Positions 17,590-26,953 are shown, numbered from the stretch's first letter. The stretch is DNA of 64,000 nucleotides from Paraburkholderia phytofirmans PsJN (GCF_000020125.1 NC_010679.1:1-64000), one strand, 5' to 3'. A program made the numbers and translations. The notes: a model not told the origin generated them from the sequence alone.

Positions 17590-17805
17590 TCAGAATGGCT
17601 CGTCAATGCTCTGGTGTGGCGGCTGTGTCGGACCGCGGTACCAGGGCTCGCGATAGCGGCGGATCTGGGTGGCGTAGGCGCGGCTGAACCACAGATAGAG
17701 GTCTTCGATGAAGAACTGCATCATGTAGGCTGCCTCGTCGGAGAGCTCGGGCAATGGCAAGCTCCGGGAGGCGTTGGGTTTGTGAGGTGATGCTTTACGG
17801 GACAT
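17590..17805 (-). CDS. Small IS accessory protein
   Basis: A 71-aa protein beginning MSRKASPHK, starting just beyond the ATPase stop and preceded by GGAG. The middle (EAAYMMQFFIEDLYLWFSRAYATQIRRY) is helical. Role in transposition unknown; it is co-directional with the rest of the IS. Confidence 0.5.
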   Translation of the reverse strand: MSRKASPHKPNASRSLPLPELSDEAAYMMQFFIEDLYLWFSRAYATQIRRYREPWYRGPTQPPHQSIDEPF

Positions 17806-17806
17806 G

Positions 17807-18664
17807 TCATCGGGCTCCGTTGGGTTGACGCGCTGGCGTGCGGCGCGAGGACTGTGTTGATGGTGCAAAGACCTCGAAGTACAGCTTCTCGTCGAGTTCG
17901 GACAGTTCCCGCTGCGCGGCGGTGGTGAGCAGTTCGTTGGCGAGCGTGGTGAGCACGCGGTAGTTGCCCAGCGCGTGTTCGCACAGCGTGTGGCGCAGCG
18001 GCGGTGTCATCAGCTGCGGGGCGCCGGCGCTGGCGAGCAGATGTTCGAGGCAGGCCAGCAGGTCGTCGGCCGAAGCCTTCTCGGTCCCCAGGCGGGAACG
18101 GATACGGCTGCCCAGTGGCAGCAGTTCGTCGCGCCGCAGCTTGTCGGTCAGGCGCGTGTCGCCGGCGAGCACCACGCACAGCAGGGGCTGCGAATCGAAG
18201 CGGGCGCTGGCCATGAGCCGCAGTTCGTTGAGCACGCCGGGACTCATTTCCTGCGCTTCGTCGATCAGCAGGATTGGGCGCCGGCGCGTGCTTTGCAGGT
18301 GCGACATCCACCGGTCGCGCAGCGACCTGAAGCCGCCCCAGCGGTTGTGCGGCCGGAGTTCCAGACCGAAGATGTCGCCCATCTCGCGATAGAAGTCGGC
18401 AAGGTTGCTCTGCGGATGATTGATCGAGACGACTGTCAGATCGGTCAGTCGCTCGAGCTTCTCGGCCAGCACGCGCATGACCACGCTCTTGCCGGTCCCC
18501 GGCTCGCCGTGGATCATCGCGAAGCCGCCTTCGCGCACGAGCGCGTTCTCGATGCGCCAGCAGAAGTTCTCGACGCGCGGCGGCACGTACAGCGCTTCGA
18601 GGGGAAGCTCCGGCGAGAACGGGTTCCACTTCAGGCCGTAGAGGGCTTGCAGACGCTGGCTCAT
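17807..18664 (-). CDS. IS AAA ATPase (TniB/ExeA-like)
   Basis: A 285-aa ATPase with Walker A GEPGTGKS near 54, Walker B '[11 protein letters not shown]' near 133 and a sensor region [19 protein letters not shown]. It belongs to the TniB/MuB/ExeA group that selects targets for DDE transposases. Its ATG overlaps the transposase stop (ATGA), so the two are translationally coupled. Confidence 0.85.
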   Translation of the reverse strand: MSQRLQALYGLKWNPFSPELPLEALYVPPRVENFCWRIENALVREGGFAMIHGEPGTGKSVVMRVLAEKLERLTDLTVVSINHPQSNLADFYREMGDIFGLELRPHNRWGGFRSLRDRWMSHLQSTRRRPILLIDEAQEMSPGVLNELRLMASARFDSQPLLCVVLAGDTRLTDKLRRDELLPLGSRIRSRLGTEKASADDLLACLEHLLASAGAPQLMTPPLRHTLCEHALGNYRVLTTLANELLTTAAQRELSELDEKLYFEVFAPSTQSSRRTPARQPNGAR

Positions 18665-20097
18665 GCCTCCTCCTGCCAGTTGGCGGGAATCCAGGCTGGC
18701 GGCAACCCGGTTGCGGCGTGGTCGGCCAGCATCTGGCGTAGCAGCGGCGCGATGCCGGGCGCACTGGCCGGTGGCGGCTCGACATTGACGGCATCGAGTC
18801 GCCTGCGCTGGCCATCAGCATTGGCGGCCTTGTCCAGCGGCCGCAGCGGGCACAGCACGGCGCCGCTGCCGGCGTCGACGAGATCGACGCCGCTCAGGTC
18901 CCAGCGCGCATAGCGCAGGTGCACGCGCTGCAGGTGCCGGTAGGCCGAGGGAATCTCGAAGCGCGTGCCGGCCAGACTCACGGTGCCATCCGAGCGCCGC
19001 TGGGCGCGCGTCACGTCGATACGGAATGCGGCGCGCAGCGCGTCACTCGACGGGCATTCGCGGCCCACATCGGGGCCGGCCAGATAGCGTTTGAGCGGCG
19101 TGCCACCGATCTCAGAATGATGCGCGTGGTGGTACTCGCGCTCGATCCACGCGTGGGTGGCCTGATTGAGCAGTTCGAGCGTGAGATTGGGCTCGCCTTC
19201 GAGCATGGCCATCACGCGCCCTTCGATGCGGGCCCAGAACGTTTCCTGCTTCGCGTTCTGGTACGGCGAATATGGCAAGGTCGTCTGGTGCAGCACGCCG
19301 AGCGCGAGCAAGCCGGCGGTCGTCTCCTCGGCAAGCATTGCTGCGCCGTTGTCGGTCATCAGTGCGCGAGGCCGGCCACGACGCTGGAGCGCCTGGGTGA
19401 GCCCATGGATCAGACTACGTGCGGTCTCATCGAGAAACCATTGCGCGTGACAGACGACGCGCGAACGGTCATCGAGCACGCACAGCAGCATCGGCGTGAT
19501 CCACTGGCCATCATGCGTGAGCAGCTTGCGCGAGCCGTGATGGAAATCGAGATGCCAGAGCGCGTTGACGTGCTCGACCTCGAAGCTGCGGACCTCGAGC
19601 TTCTCGAGGCGATCGCGTGCGAGCATCGCGCCGGCGCTGGTATGACGCGGCTTGCGTTCACGGGACAGGCCCTGCGCACGCAGATAACGACGCACCGTCG
19701 TGTACGACGGCAGGTTCGCCGGGCCGAGCGTGACCTTGAGATTGTCGACGTGCAACTGGCAGGTCCAGCCGGGATGTTCCCGGTACTGCGCGCGAATCGC
19801 CTGTACCGCCTGAGGCGACAGGCTTGCGCCGGCGCCGCTGGGGCGCTTGCGGTCGCGCAGGCTCGCCACCGGATCGTGGGCCGCCTTGCGGGCCCGGTAG
19901 AACCACCGCTCAACGGTGGAGCGGCCGAACTGGACATCGTCGCCAGTGACGGGATGACGCCAGCGTTTGGCGGCCAGCGCGGTGATGAGTTCGCGCACCT
20001 GCCCGGGTTCAGGCGGTGCTGCCAGCAAGGGGCCCACAACCGCAAAGCGCAGGCGCGCCCAACGATCCCGCAGGGGTAAATCGTGAAGTTCAGTCAT
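18661..20097 (-). CDS. DDE transposase of the Mu/Tn7-like ATPase-assisted type
   Basis: A 478-aa rve-type transposase. An N-terminal HTH region (to ~150) is followed by the catalytic core: first Asp in [11 protein letters not shown], second in [11 protein letters not shown], and Glu in [17 protein letters not shown], with a C-terminal beta-barrel (Mu C-like). Start at 20097 is taken for the GGAGAG site; an upstream in-frame ATG at 20121 is possible. Confidence 0.85.
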   Translation of the reverse strand: MTELHDLPLRDRWARLRFAVVGPLLAAPPEPGQVRELITALAAKRWRHPVTGDDVQFGRSTVERWFYRARKAAHDPVASLRDRKRPSGAGASLSPQAVQAIRAQYREHPGWTCQLHVDNLKVTLGPANLPSYTTVRRYLRAQGLSRERKPRHTSAGAMLARDRLEKLEVRSFEVEHVNALWHLDFHHGSRKLLTHDGQWITPMLLCVLDDRSRVVCHAQWFLDETARSLIHGLTQALQRRGRPRALMTDNGAAMLAEETTAGLLALGVLHQTTLPYSPYQNAKQETFWARIEGRVMAMLEGEPNLTLELLNQATHAWIEREYHHAHHSEIGGTPLKRYLAGPDVGRECPSSDALRAAFRIDVTRAQRRSDGTVSLAGTRFEIPSAYRHLQRVHLRYARWDLSGVDLVDAGSGAVLCPLRPLDKAANADGQRRRLDAVNVEPPPASAPGIAPLLRQMLADHAATGLPPAWIPANWQEEA

Positions 20098-20195
20098 GCT
20101 CTCTCCAGGGATGCGGCGCACCGCGCCGCGATTCGGGGGAGAGGCGAGACTACCGGCGCAGTCCGAGGGGGGCGAGCGACAAGTTCTGCGGGCGG

Positions 20196-20774
20196 TTACC
20201 GTCCCTCACGCAGGGTGCTCACGGCGCTGCCGCTGGTGAGCGGTGAGAGCCAGCGCAGCAGGCATGGCAATGGCTCGGCAGGCTGCGTGGTAGCGAAGCG
20301 CTCGAGCAGGCTTGCCGGCACCTGTGCGGTCTCGACGGGCGGCACGAACGCCGCCCGTCCGAGCGCCCAGAACGGTGTGCCGACAAACCCGGTCATCCAC
20401 CAGTGCCGCCATCGCGCGATCGTCGAGGGTGGCACGCCCAGCGCATCGAGCTGGCGCATTGCCGCGGCCGTACCGGCGCTCGCACGCGTGGCGCTGACGA
20501 CAATCATGATTGCGGCGGTGTAGACGCGCCGGCCGAGAAAGCGCACCGAGAATGGCGTGGTACGACGGCGACAGTCGGCGCAGCAGAAGCTGTAGCGGAA
20601 CTCGCAGTGGCAGCGGGCTTCGTATGAAATTCCGCGCGGCTTGCGCGGGTAGCGGGCGCTATGGAGTACGCCACCGCAGCGACAACGCTGCGCGCGGGTC
20701 TGTTCGGCGAAGTCCTGATCGATACGTAACAGCAGGTGATAGAAGTTGGGATCGCGGGCACTCACGTGGCACAC
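20196..20774 (-). CDS. IS-encoded zinc-ribbon protein
   Basis: A 192-aa protein with paired Cys motifs CRCGG, 'CHCEF' and CCADCRRR, then an HTH-like segment (LDALGVPPSTIARWRHWW). It is the first gene of the IS operon. The pattern suggests a DNA-binding accessory factor; I do not recognise a named family. Confidence 0.6.
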   Translation of the reverse strand: MCHVSARDPNFYHLLLRIDQDFAEQTRAQRCRCGGVLHSARYPRKPRGISYEARCHCEFRYSFCCADCRRRTTPFSVRFLGRRVYTAAIMIVVSATRASAGTAAAMRQLDALGVPPSTIARWRHWWMTGFVGTPFWALGRAAFVPPVETAQVPASLLERFATTQPAEPLPCLLRWLSPLTSGSAVSTLREGR

Positions 20775-20917
20775 TCTGGAAGTCTCGGTTCTTGGCAGAC
20801 ACGAGACTCTCCCTTGGGCGTCGTTTGTGCAAGATGCCTGAGGGAGACCCCCACCGCTACATCACGCAAGCTGCTCAAAACGCCCCGAATTCCCATCGAT
20901 TTACGTGCTCACGCTCA

Positions 20918-21293
20918 GAATATGCACTTGCGTGATCAAGCCGAGCCCGGACTCACGCTGCCCGCCGACCGATGAGAGCGCCGCAATCCGCGCCGGCTGT
21001 GCCCGGGTCAGTGCCTCTTTCAACACCGCTACCGCAGCGTGCGCATTCGGATAACCCGGGGACGGCGCGAAGTTCGGCGCCACCATGACAAAGACACCCG
21101 CCGTACCGCTGAACGCTGCGGCAAGGGCGTCCGCGTCGTCGAACGACGCGATCGCCACTTCGGCGCCCCGCTTCGTCCATTCCGCCGCCTTGCTTTCGTC
21201 GCGTAAAACAGCGCGCACGGCATGCCCGGCTTTCAATAATGCGCGTGCCGCCGCGCCACCCACCTGCCCTGTCACACCGGTAATTGCATACAT
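20918..21293 (-). pseudogene. NmrA-like NAD(P)-binding protein, N-terminal fragment
   Basis: The frame starts MYAITGVTGQVGGAAARAL, a Rossmann GxxGxxG motif of atypical SDR/NmrA proteins, and runs 125 codons to GLGLITQVHIL, where the IS end cuts it. The rest of the gene is absent from the other IS flank. Confidence 0.8.
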
Positions 21294-21419
21294 GCTGGTT
21301 GCTCCGAGAATACGGCCATCGCCGCGTTAAGCGACATTCTCGGCGCGGCGAAGTAATTTCACGAGAGCATGGATGTCATTAAATTAATGACCTTTAAGCA
21401 TTTATAATTTTGACACGTT

Positions 21420-21433
21420 TATACCTCCGTATA
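21420..21433. promoter_or_regulatory. TATAC-N4-GTATA box 2
   Basis: Perfect TATACCTCCGTATA, about 165 bp before the gene at 21599, followed by a ~100-bp leader that is duplicated after box 5. Confidence 0.55.
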
Positions 21434-21598
21434 AGCCGCTTACGCTAACGCGGCATCGGTATATCCCACCGTAGAGTAGATTCGCGCTTCGGCAAAACCT
21501 ACTCTTGTCTCATTCCGGCAGAAGCAGCGAGCAGGTTGTTGCCCGGAACAAAGCGAGACCCGGCTATCGCGCAAACCCGGTTGCGGCAGGAGAACCCC

Positions 21599-22021
21599 AT
21601 GACCCTCGAATTTCTAAGCCAGCAAGTCATTTTTGACAAGGCGGCCCAGCATCTTTTCCGGCAGCTCGGGGCATCGCTCCTGCCGCGCGGTGGCGGCGCA
21701 TATCGCGGTTACTGCGGCGGGTGCCCTGTCGGCAATTTCATCAAGCCACGTGACTACCTGAGCGCAATGGAAGGGGTTCCCATTCGCTATATCAGCAAGC
21801 AGACGAATGAAGTGCCGGCCTATATGGATGTGGGTGTCGCCGCGCTGAGAAGAGCGCTATTGCGTGCGAAGATCAACGTCTACGACCCGCAGACGGTCAA
21901 TCTGCTGAGCTGCCTGCAAAATGTACACGACGTCTTCGGCGTCGCGGAATGGGGCGACAGGCTGCAATCGATTGCGCGCGAATTCGGCCTCAACGCCGAC
22001 ATCCTGACGGAAACTGCATGA
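21599..22021 (+). CDS. Hypothetical 140-aa protein under box 2
   Basis: Starts at the ATG after GCAGGAGAACCCC. The sequence has a Gly/Cys cluster (GAYRGYCGGCPVGNF), no signal peptide and no membrane segment. The C-terminal part (NLLSCLQNVHDVFGVAEWGDRL) is helical. Its promoter region shares the TATAC box with the neighbouring two-component genes, so it is likely one of their targets. Confidence 0.6.
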   Translation: MTLEFLSQQVIFDKAAQHLFRQLGASLLPRGGGAYRGYCGGCPVGNFIKPRDYLSAMEGVPIRYISKQTNEVPAYMDVGVAALRRALLRAKINVYDPQTVNLLSCLQNVHDVFGVAEWGDRLQSIAREFGLNADILTETA

Positions 22022-22169
22022 GGCGGCTATACCGATGAGGTCGGCGAGCGCCAGCGCTGGCGGATAAAGGCGACCTGCTGCGGGTCTCCTGCAGCGGTCA
22101 ATCGGATAGAGCGACAACAGTCTGAAACCGGTTGATAAGTTCAGGCCTGGTTCACACCATTCACACTCG

Positions 22170-22385
22170 TTAGTGGTTCAGACAGAAGCACGCGCTCACC
22201 GCTTCGGCAGGCGACAAGCCTGTGTGGAAGTAAGCCTCCAATCGCCGGACAATCGCATCGTCGGGTTCCCAGGGTACATGAATGAGGCCATCTCCTACGG
22301 CTTTTTCATACACGGCATTTGCCCACGTACACAGGTCGAGTTCGCACGAAGACGACAGTGCTATCGAATCGGACTGGATGAACAT
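22170..22385 (-). CDS. Hypothetical 71-aa protein
   Basis: Starts at ATG 22385 behind a good TGGAGG site; soluble, acidic, with an amphipathic middle (NAVYEKAVGDGLIHVPWEPDDAIVRRLEAYF written here in part: NAVYEKAVGD, DDAIVRRLEAYF). Second in a minus-strand pair with the mini membrane protein at 22567. Function unknown. Confidence 0.5.
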   Translation of the reverse strand: MFIQSDSIALSSSCELDLCTWANAVYEKAVGDGLIHVPWEPDDAIVRRLEAYFHTGLSPAEAVSACFCLNH

Positions 22386-22471
22386 GACAACCTCCACAAC
22401 ATCGAAAATGTACGTGGTCACATCACGCGGATGCGGATAACGGTCGCAGACAGATACGGTATGTCTTCGTT

Positions 22472-22567
22472 TTAACGATCGGGACAGGCTGTGGTCTTGT
22501 TCATCGCGACAAGCAGTGTCGCCACGACGGCAAGAAAGCCGGACATGTAGATAAGCACGATGGTCAT
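22472..22567 (-). CDS. Mini membrane protein, 31 aa
   Basis: ATG at 22567 follows AAGGAGA; the product is a single hydrophobic helix (IVLIYMSGFLAVVATLLVAM) with a short polar tail ending CPDR. Box 3 lies about 190 bp upstream. Likely a stress-type small membrane protein. Confidence 0.45.
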   Translation of the reverse strand: MTIVLIYMSGFLAVVATLLVAMNKTTACPDR

Positions 22568-22758
22568 CGGCTGCTCTCCTTCGGAAATGCCGCAATGGCA
22601 CTGGCCACCACCGGCTGACAGTAAGGACCGCAATTGCAGGCACGGTCCTGTCAGGCGCATTGCGTTTGCGCATTGGCCTTGAAAACACTGTACAGATTCG
22701 GGGGACGAGAAACCATTCTACGAACGGTTCGAGCGCCAGCGCATTGGGATAGGGACGT

Positions 22759-22772
22759 TATACCCGCGTATA
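22759..22772. promoter_or_regulatory. TATAC-N4-GTATA box 3
   Basis: Perfect TATACCCGCGTATA, upstream of the small minus-strand genes ending at 22170. Confidence 0.55.
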
Positions 22773-22798
22773 ACTCGCGCCGGCGAACCGGCCGCGCG

Positions 22799-23239
22799 CT
22801 ATGGCCCATCCAGCGCGAGATCGAGCAGGCGCTCGACAGTCCTGGCATCAACAGGCTTCTTGAGGAAAGGGGGGGCACCTCTGGCCCGGATTTGGGCCTC
22901 GAGGGCAGCAGTCGGGAATCCCGTGGTGAAAATGATCGGAATCGCGTACCCGAGAGCCAGCAGGCGGTCGTGCATTTCGATTCCCGACAGGCCCGGCATC
23001 CGTATATCCGAAATCAGACATGACGTCGCCTCGATTAAACCTGACTCCAGAAATTCCTCCGCCGAGGAAAACACGCGTACCTGCCTCCCCAGCGAACGAA
23101 CCAGACTTGCGGTCGCCACCCGGACACCCTCATCGTCATCGACGATGGAAATGAATTGAGAAGACACAAGCGACGGGCCTCGGCAGACTGGAAGCGAAGC
23201 GTGCCAGACAGATCCGTATGGCATGCCACTCGAATTCAT
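22799..23239 (-). CDS. Single-domain response regulator (FixJ-type receiver)
   Basis: A 146-aa receiver: ISIVDDDEGV, phospho-acceptor Asp in ISDIRMPGLSG, Lys in FLKKPV. No output domain. It is a close paralog of the receiver at 11115-11516. Box 4 lies about 30 bp upstream. The start is uncertain: the AAGGAG lies 16 nt from ATG 23239, and ATG 23224 is an alternative. Confidence 0.78.
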   Translation of the reverse strand: MNSSGMPYGSVWHASLPVCRGPSLVSSQFISIVDDDEGVRVATASLVRSLGRQVRVFSSAEEFLESGLIEATSCLISDIRMPGLSGIEMHDRLLALGYAIPIIFTTGFPTAALEAQIRARGAPPFLKKPVDARTVERLLDLALDGP

Positions 23240-23267
23240 CGTAGATGGGAAATCTCCTTACGGAAAT

Positions 23268-23281
23268 GATACGAATGTATA
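23268..23281. promoter_or_regulatory. TATAC-N4-GTATA box 4
   Basis: GATACGAATGTATA, i.e. TATACATTCGTATC on the minus strand, just before the receiver gene read leftward. Confidence 0.5.
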
Positions 23282-23628
23282 AGCGTTTCATGAGCGGCTT
23301 ACCTTTCTGCAGGCACAATCGCTGAGCCTTCGACGAAGCACCTGTCCGCGAAGATTCATTCAATGATCTGACAATTCGCTCGAATGTTGCGTCACCTGCA
23401 CGTTGCATTCCCCTGTTGAATGGAGCCCCAGCCGCATGAAGCGGGGCTCAATTAAAGTAACGCGTGATGATTCGCAAAGATTTACAATTAGATTACGCGA
23501 CTGCCAAATGAAGTGCGGAACATCGGCAAATTGATGAACGCAAGACAAGGCGACATTGGGAGGCGGCAATCGCCGGGATTCGCCGGAATTCGCGAGATGT
23601 CCAGTTGACTACTAGACCGACCCGCCAA

Positions 23629-24282
23629 ATGATGAACGAGTCCAAAGCAAGCGAAGGTTCCGTCGTCTACGTTGTCGACGACGACGATGGCGTCCGGCGG
23701 GCCCTTGACCTGCTTTTGCGTTCCGTAGGCCTGCGCGTCGAGACGTTCGGGTCCCCGGACGAATTTCTCCAGTCCCCTCACTCCGCTGGCCCAAGCTGCC
23801 TCATCCTCGACGTGCGGCTGCGTGGAAAAAGCGGCATGGCGTTTCATCAGGAAATCGTCAATAGTGGCATGCTCATTCCCGTCGTGTTCATGACCGGTCA
23901 TGGCGACATCGAGATGGGCGTGAAGGCAATGAAGGCAGGCGCGCTCGATTTCCTGGCGAAACCGTTCAAAGACCAGGACATGCTCGACGCAGTGGCTCAG
24001 GCATTAGCGCAGGACAGCGGGCGGCTCGCCGCAGAAGCGGCTTTGACCGGTCTGCGCGCTTCATACGAGTGCCTTTCGCCGCGCGAGAAAGAGGTGATGG
24101 GCTTTGTCCTGTCCGGCCTGCTGAACAAGCAGATTGCCTCTGCGATGAACCTGAGTGAGATCACAGTCAAGGTCCACCGTGCACAGGTGATGCGAAAAAT
24201 GAACGCACGCTCGATGCCGGACCTGGTCCGCAAGGCCGAGTCGCTGGGTATCAAACCCTGCATTCCCGACGGCCGTCATTGA
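23629..24282 (+). CDS. FixJ/NarL-type response regulator with HTH output
   Basis: A 217-aa regulator: receiver domain with VDDDDGVRR, Asp in LILDVRLRGKSG and Lys in FLAKPFKDQD, then a LuxR/FixJ HTH (LSPREKEVMGFVLSGLLNKQ, 'SEITVKVHRAQVMRKM'). It is the only DNA-binding regulator among the local two-component proteins, so it is the best candidate to bind the TATAC-N4-GTATA boxes. Start ambiguous: ATG 23629 or 23632, or TTG 23605. Confidence 0.85.
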   Translation: MMNESKASEGSVVYVVDDDDGVRRALDLLLRSVGLRVETFGSPDEFLQSPHSAGPSCLILDVRLRGKSGMAFHQEIVNSGMLIPVVFMTGHGDIEMGVKAMKAGALDFLAKPFKDQDMLDAVAQALAQDSGRLAAEAALTGLRASYECLSPREKEVMGFVLSGLLNKQIASAMNLSEITVKVHRAQVMRKMNARSMPDLVRKAESLGIKPCIPDGRH

Positions 24283-24338
24283 CGAGTACCGATCTTCCAG
24301 AAGCGTCATGGCGCTTGCCGCTCTGGTTGCCTCGTGCT

Positions 24339-24352
24339 TATACATTCGTATA
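24339..24352. promoter_or_regulatory. TATAC-N4-GTATA box 5 with duplicated leader
   Basis: Perfect TATACATTCGTATA. The following ~100 bp matches that after box 2 (TACGCTAA, GCGGCAT, ATATCC and AGAGTAGA in the same order and spacing). No convincing gene follows in 24353-24689; three overlapping frames there have no recognisable features. Confidence 0.55.
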
Positions 24353-24689
24353 GGCCGGGTACGCTAATGCGGCATTCGCATATCCAGACGCAGAGTAGAC
24401 TCGCCCGCCCGCTAATCCTACCCTTCTCTTATCGCGACACGCTCGCGATCAATACGGTGCAAAGCTCGCGGTTTGGCCCGACCACATGGCACTTCCGGAT
24501 GGCTGTCCGACCGGTTCGTTTCTCAACGTGTCCAAGGATCATCGTGTCACATGTTCTACGCAACTGGATTCACATCGGAAGCAATGCCTATACCGAGTAC
24601 ACGTTCGTGCCGTGGCTTGGCAGGAGTATCTATCGCCGCACGGTGGACTTCGCCACCATCTGCATGCAATAGCTGAGAGACGGAAACCG

Positions 24690-24830
24690 TCAACCAAAAC
24701 GGCTGACGGAATGGAAAGTACCATATCGGCAGATTGCAATCGCTTCTGCGTCAAACTGCGAAGCGGCCAGTGCGAACCCAATCGACCAACGGCCGAAGAC
24801 ATCGCGATAACGAATCGAATAGGTAAACAT
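24690..24830 (-). CDS. Hypothetical 46-aa protein
   Basis: ATG at 24830 after GAGAGAGG. Short aromatic-rich sequence (MFTYSIRYRDVFGRWSIGF) with a compact end; unknown function, probably part of the stress-type regulon with the neighbouring zinc-ribbon gene. Confidence 0.4.
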   Translation of the reverse strand: MFTYSIRYRDVFGRWSIGFALAASQFDAEAIAICRYGTFHSVSRFG

Positions 24831-24936
24831 GGCAACCTCTCTCTTCCTGAGTAGCGGGTCCATTCGCCATTGACAGCGACCGCGGCGCCCTTCGTCATGG
24901 ACGTCAAAACGGTCATCTCTCTCCGGCCATTGCTGG

Positions 24937-25128
24937 CTACTCGCAGACTGCAAATCCCTTGCATTCCGTGGTCTTTTCGGTGAAGCACATCGCACAGCAG
25001 ACAGCGGTAATATTCGGCCAAAGGCTCACGCGCTTCTGAACGTCCTCCTTCAACTCACCGCATTCATCGCAGCGATCCAATACACGGACCTGCAACGATC
25101 GTTTATGCCATTTCTCCAATGCGCTCAT
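24937..25128 (-). CDS. Small Cys-rich (zinc-ribbon-like) protein, 63 aa
   Basis: ATG at 25128 after CGGAGTC. Contains CDECGE near the middle and CCAMC plus a later Cys, a likely zinc-binding knuckle. Box 6 lies about 195 bp upstream and is shared with the divergent kinase gene. Confidence 0.5.
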   Translation of the reverse strand: MSALEKWHKRSLQVRVLDRCDECGELKEDVQKRVSLWPNITAVCCAMCFTEKTTECKGFAVCE

Positions 25129-25326
25129 GTCATGACTCCGTGAGTTGATCTGCAACGGTGAACTCGTCGTACGCGTTGCTACCCGATAGGAACCCGGTTA
25201 TGCAGCACGTTTGATATCGCGAACATCAAAATGAAAATGCCAGTCCATGAACTCAGGATAGGCTCGCGATTCCAGGAAAACTATCCTACGAATGGTCGCT
25301 GCAGTTCTACGTGAACATAATCCACT

Positions 25327-25340
25327 TATACATTCGGATA
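25327..25340. promoter_or_regulatory. TATAC-N4-GTATA box 6
   Basis: TATACATTCGGATA between the divergent zinc-ribbon gene and the kinase 5' part. Confidence 0.45.
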
Positions 25341-25548
25341 CCTCGAATCATCCTGAACGCCAGTGTTCAAGTCCTGGCGAGAGCCGAAGACTAGCTGGCG
25401 CATTTCCCCGAACAGTCTGGAAACGAGCGTGATTAAAGCCACCAAGGGACTAGAATGAAAACTGGATAGAAAAAGAAGCCGGAAACATCCACTATTGTCG
25501 CGAGACCGCTGCAAGCGGCTACGCGGCGGCGCCAAAGGGAGATATTCT

Positions 25549-26944
25549 GTGCGCGCGACAGTTTCTTCACATGAAAGCAAGAGCTGGCGGTACCTCGCGA
25601 CATTGTGGACTGGAGGCTGCATCGCGCTCGGAGCCGTTACCGCAGCCTGTGTCCTGTGGGACCAGGAACTGGGCACTGCCGGCTTCTGTCTTCTCGTTGT
25701 CGTTGTTCTTCTGTCGCTGCTGGACAACTTCATTTCATCCGCGCTTTTCTCGGTCATTGGCGCGATGCTCCTCGGGTATTTTTTCACGGAACCGGTCCAT
25801 AGCATCCACGTTAGCAAACCCCGGGATTTATTCTCCCTGCTTGCCTTTCTCGTCACGTCGATCGCAATTACTACCTTTGTCAGGCGAATTCGTCGCGTGG
25901 AGAAAACGCAGCGCGCTCAGGCGCAGTTGCTGGAACTGACTCACGACATCATCATCGTACGCGATAAGGACGACGTGATTACGTACTGGAATCAGGCGGC
26001 GGAAATACTCTATGGATGGACCAAGGAAGAGGCGATTGGCGAGTTCATCGACGAACTTCTGAGTTCGGTGTTCCCCCTGCCCCGTGACCAGCTCCAGCGG
26101 ATTTTTCATCGCGACGGTCAGTGGGAGGGCGAGCTGATTCACACGAGGCGGGATGGCACCAAAATAATCGTGACGAGCCGTTGGGCACTACAGCGCGACA
26201 GCGCGGGCAATCCCTTAGCCACACTTGAGACCAATAATGACATCACGCAGCGCAGGCACGCCGAGGACCTGCTGCGAAAGAGTCAGGCGCAATATTTCGC
26301 CGAAGCGCAGAAACTGAGCAGGACCGGAAGCTTTGGATGGAACATTTCGAGCGGCGAACTCTTCTGGTCCGACGAGACTTTTTCCATCTTCGAATACGAC
26401 TTGGCCGTCGCGCCCAACATCGAGTTGGTCCGGCAGCGCGTATATCCAGACGATCTCCCCCTGTTCGACGAGAAGATTGCAAGGGCGCGTGGTTTCACTG
26501 TCGACTTTGACATCGAGCATCGTCTGCTTTTTCCTGATGGACGCATCAAGCACCTCCATGTGGTGGGCAGGTCAGCGAGCGGTCAGCCGGATAACCGGGC
26601 GTTCATCGGAGCGGTAATGGACGTGACCGGCGCGAAACAAACGGAGGAGCAGTTACGGCATACGCAAAGCGAACTTGAACGCGTAAGCCGGATAACGGCG
26701 CTGGGCGAGCTGAGTGCGTCAATTGCTCACGAAGTAGGACAGCCCCTCGCCGCCATCGTCACGAGCGGTGAAGCATGTCTGCGCTGGCTGCATCGCCAGC
26801 CACCGAACATGGAAGAAATAGAGGGTTGCGTGAGTCACATGACAGACCAGGGCAATCGCGCCGCAGCGATCGTGCAACGTGTGCGGGCACTCATGAAGGG
26901 GGCGCCGCCGGACCGGGCACCAATCGCAATCAACGACGTGATTG
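25549..26944 (+). pseudogene. 5' part of split PAS histidine kinase
   Basis: Starts at GTG after AAGGGAG. Four membrane helices (DUF4118-like) to about residue 110, then two PAS domains (~125-245 and ~255-370), a coiled linker and the HisKA H-box SIAHEVGQPLAAI. At 26944 the frame leaves kinase sequence (…AINDVI, then shufflon code) and reaches a foreign stop at 27171. The ATP-binding half is at 10556-10998. Without it the product cannot autophosphorylate. Confidence 0.87.
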
Positions 26945-26948
26945 GCAA
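26942..26948 (-). repeat. Right half of split shufflon site sfx4
   Basis: TTGGCAA core of the inverted sfx, with the arm replaced by kinase sequence (AACGACGTGA). It joins the 10540-10555 half when the insert is removed. Confidence 0.8.
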
Positions 26949-26953
26949 GGCGA

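Larger units (their letters stand above)
17495..20917. mobile_element. Four-gene insertion sequence with 26-bp perfect terminal repeats
   Basis: The ends are perfect inverted repeats, TGAGCGTGAGCACGTAAATC at 17495 continuing to 17520 and its complement at 20892-20917. Inside, all on the minus strand, are a Zn-ribbon protein, a DDE transposase, an AAA ATPase and a short ORF. There is no target duplication (GGAGTG left, GAATAT right) and each flank is a different truncated gene, so DNA next to the IS was deleted or two copies recombined. Confidence 0.85.
10556..26944. mobile_element. 16.4-kb DNA block integrated into shufflon site sfx4
   Basis: The block begins with codons for the C-terminal part of a histidine kinase and ends with its N-terminal part. 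Joining 26944 to 10556 gives one uninterrupted frame of 1839 bp. Removing the block restores a full sfx site (TCCACAGACCGGATTGGCAA). Both kinase halves point the same way, which excludes simple inversion and indicates insertion of a circle opened inside the kinase gene. The block has no integrase of its own. Confidence 0.82.

Noticed and set aside
18919..20079. 386-codon + strand frame opposite the transposase
   Set aside because: Mirror of a high-GC gene; the minus frame has a clear DDE core.
24334..24854. Three overlapping + frames after box 5
   Set aside because: None has a good start or protein-like composition, and they overlap the better supported minus gene at 24690-24830.
10540..26948. 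Simple Rci inversion as the cause of the split kinase
   Set aside because: Inversion would leave the two halves in opposite orientation; both are on the + strand, in the order 3' half then 5' half.
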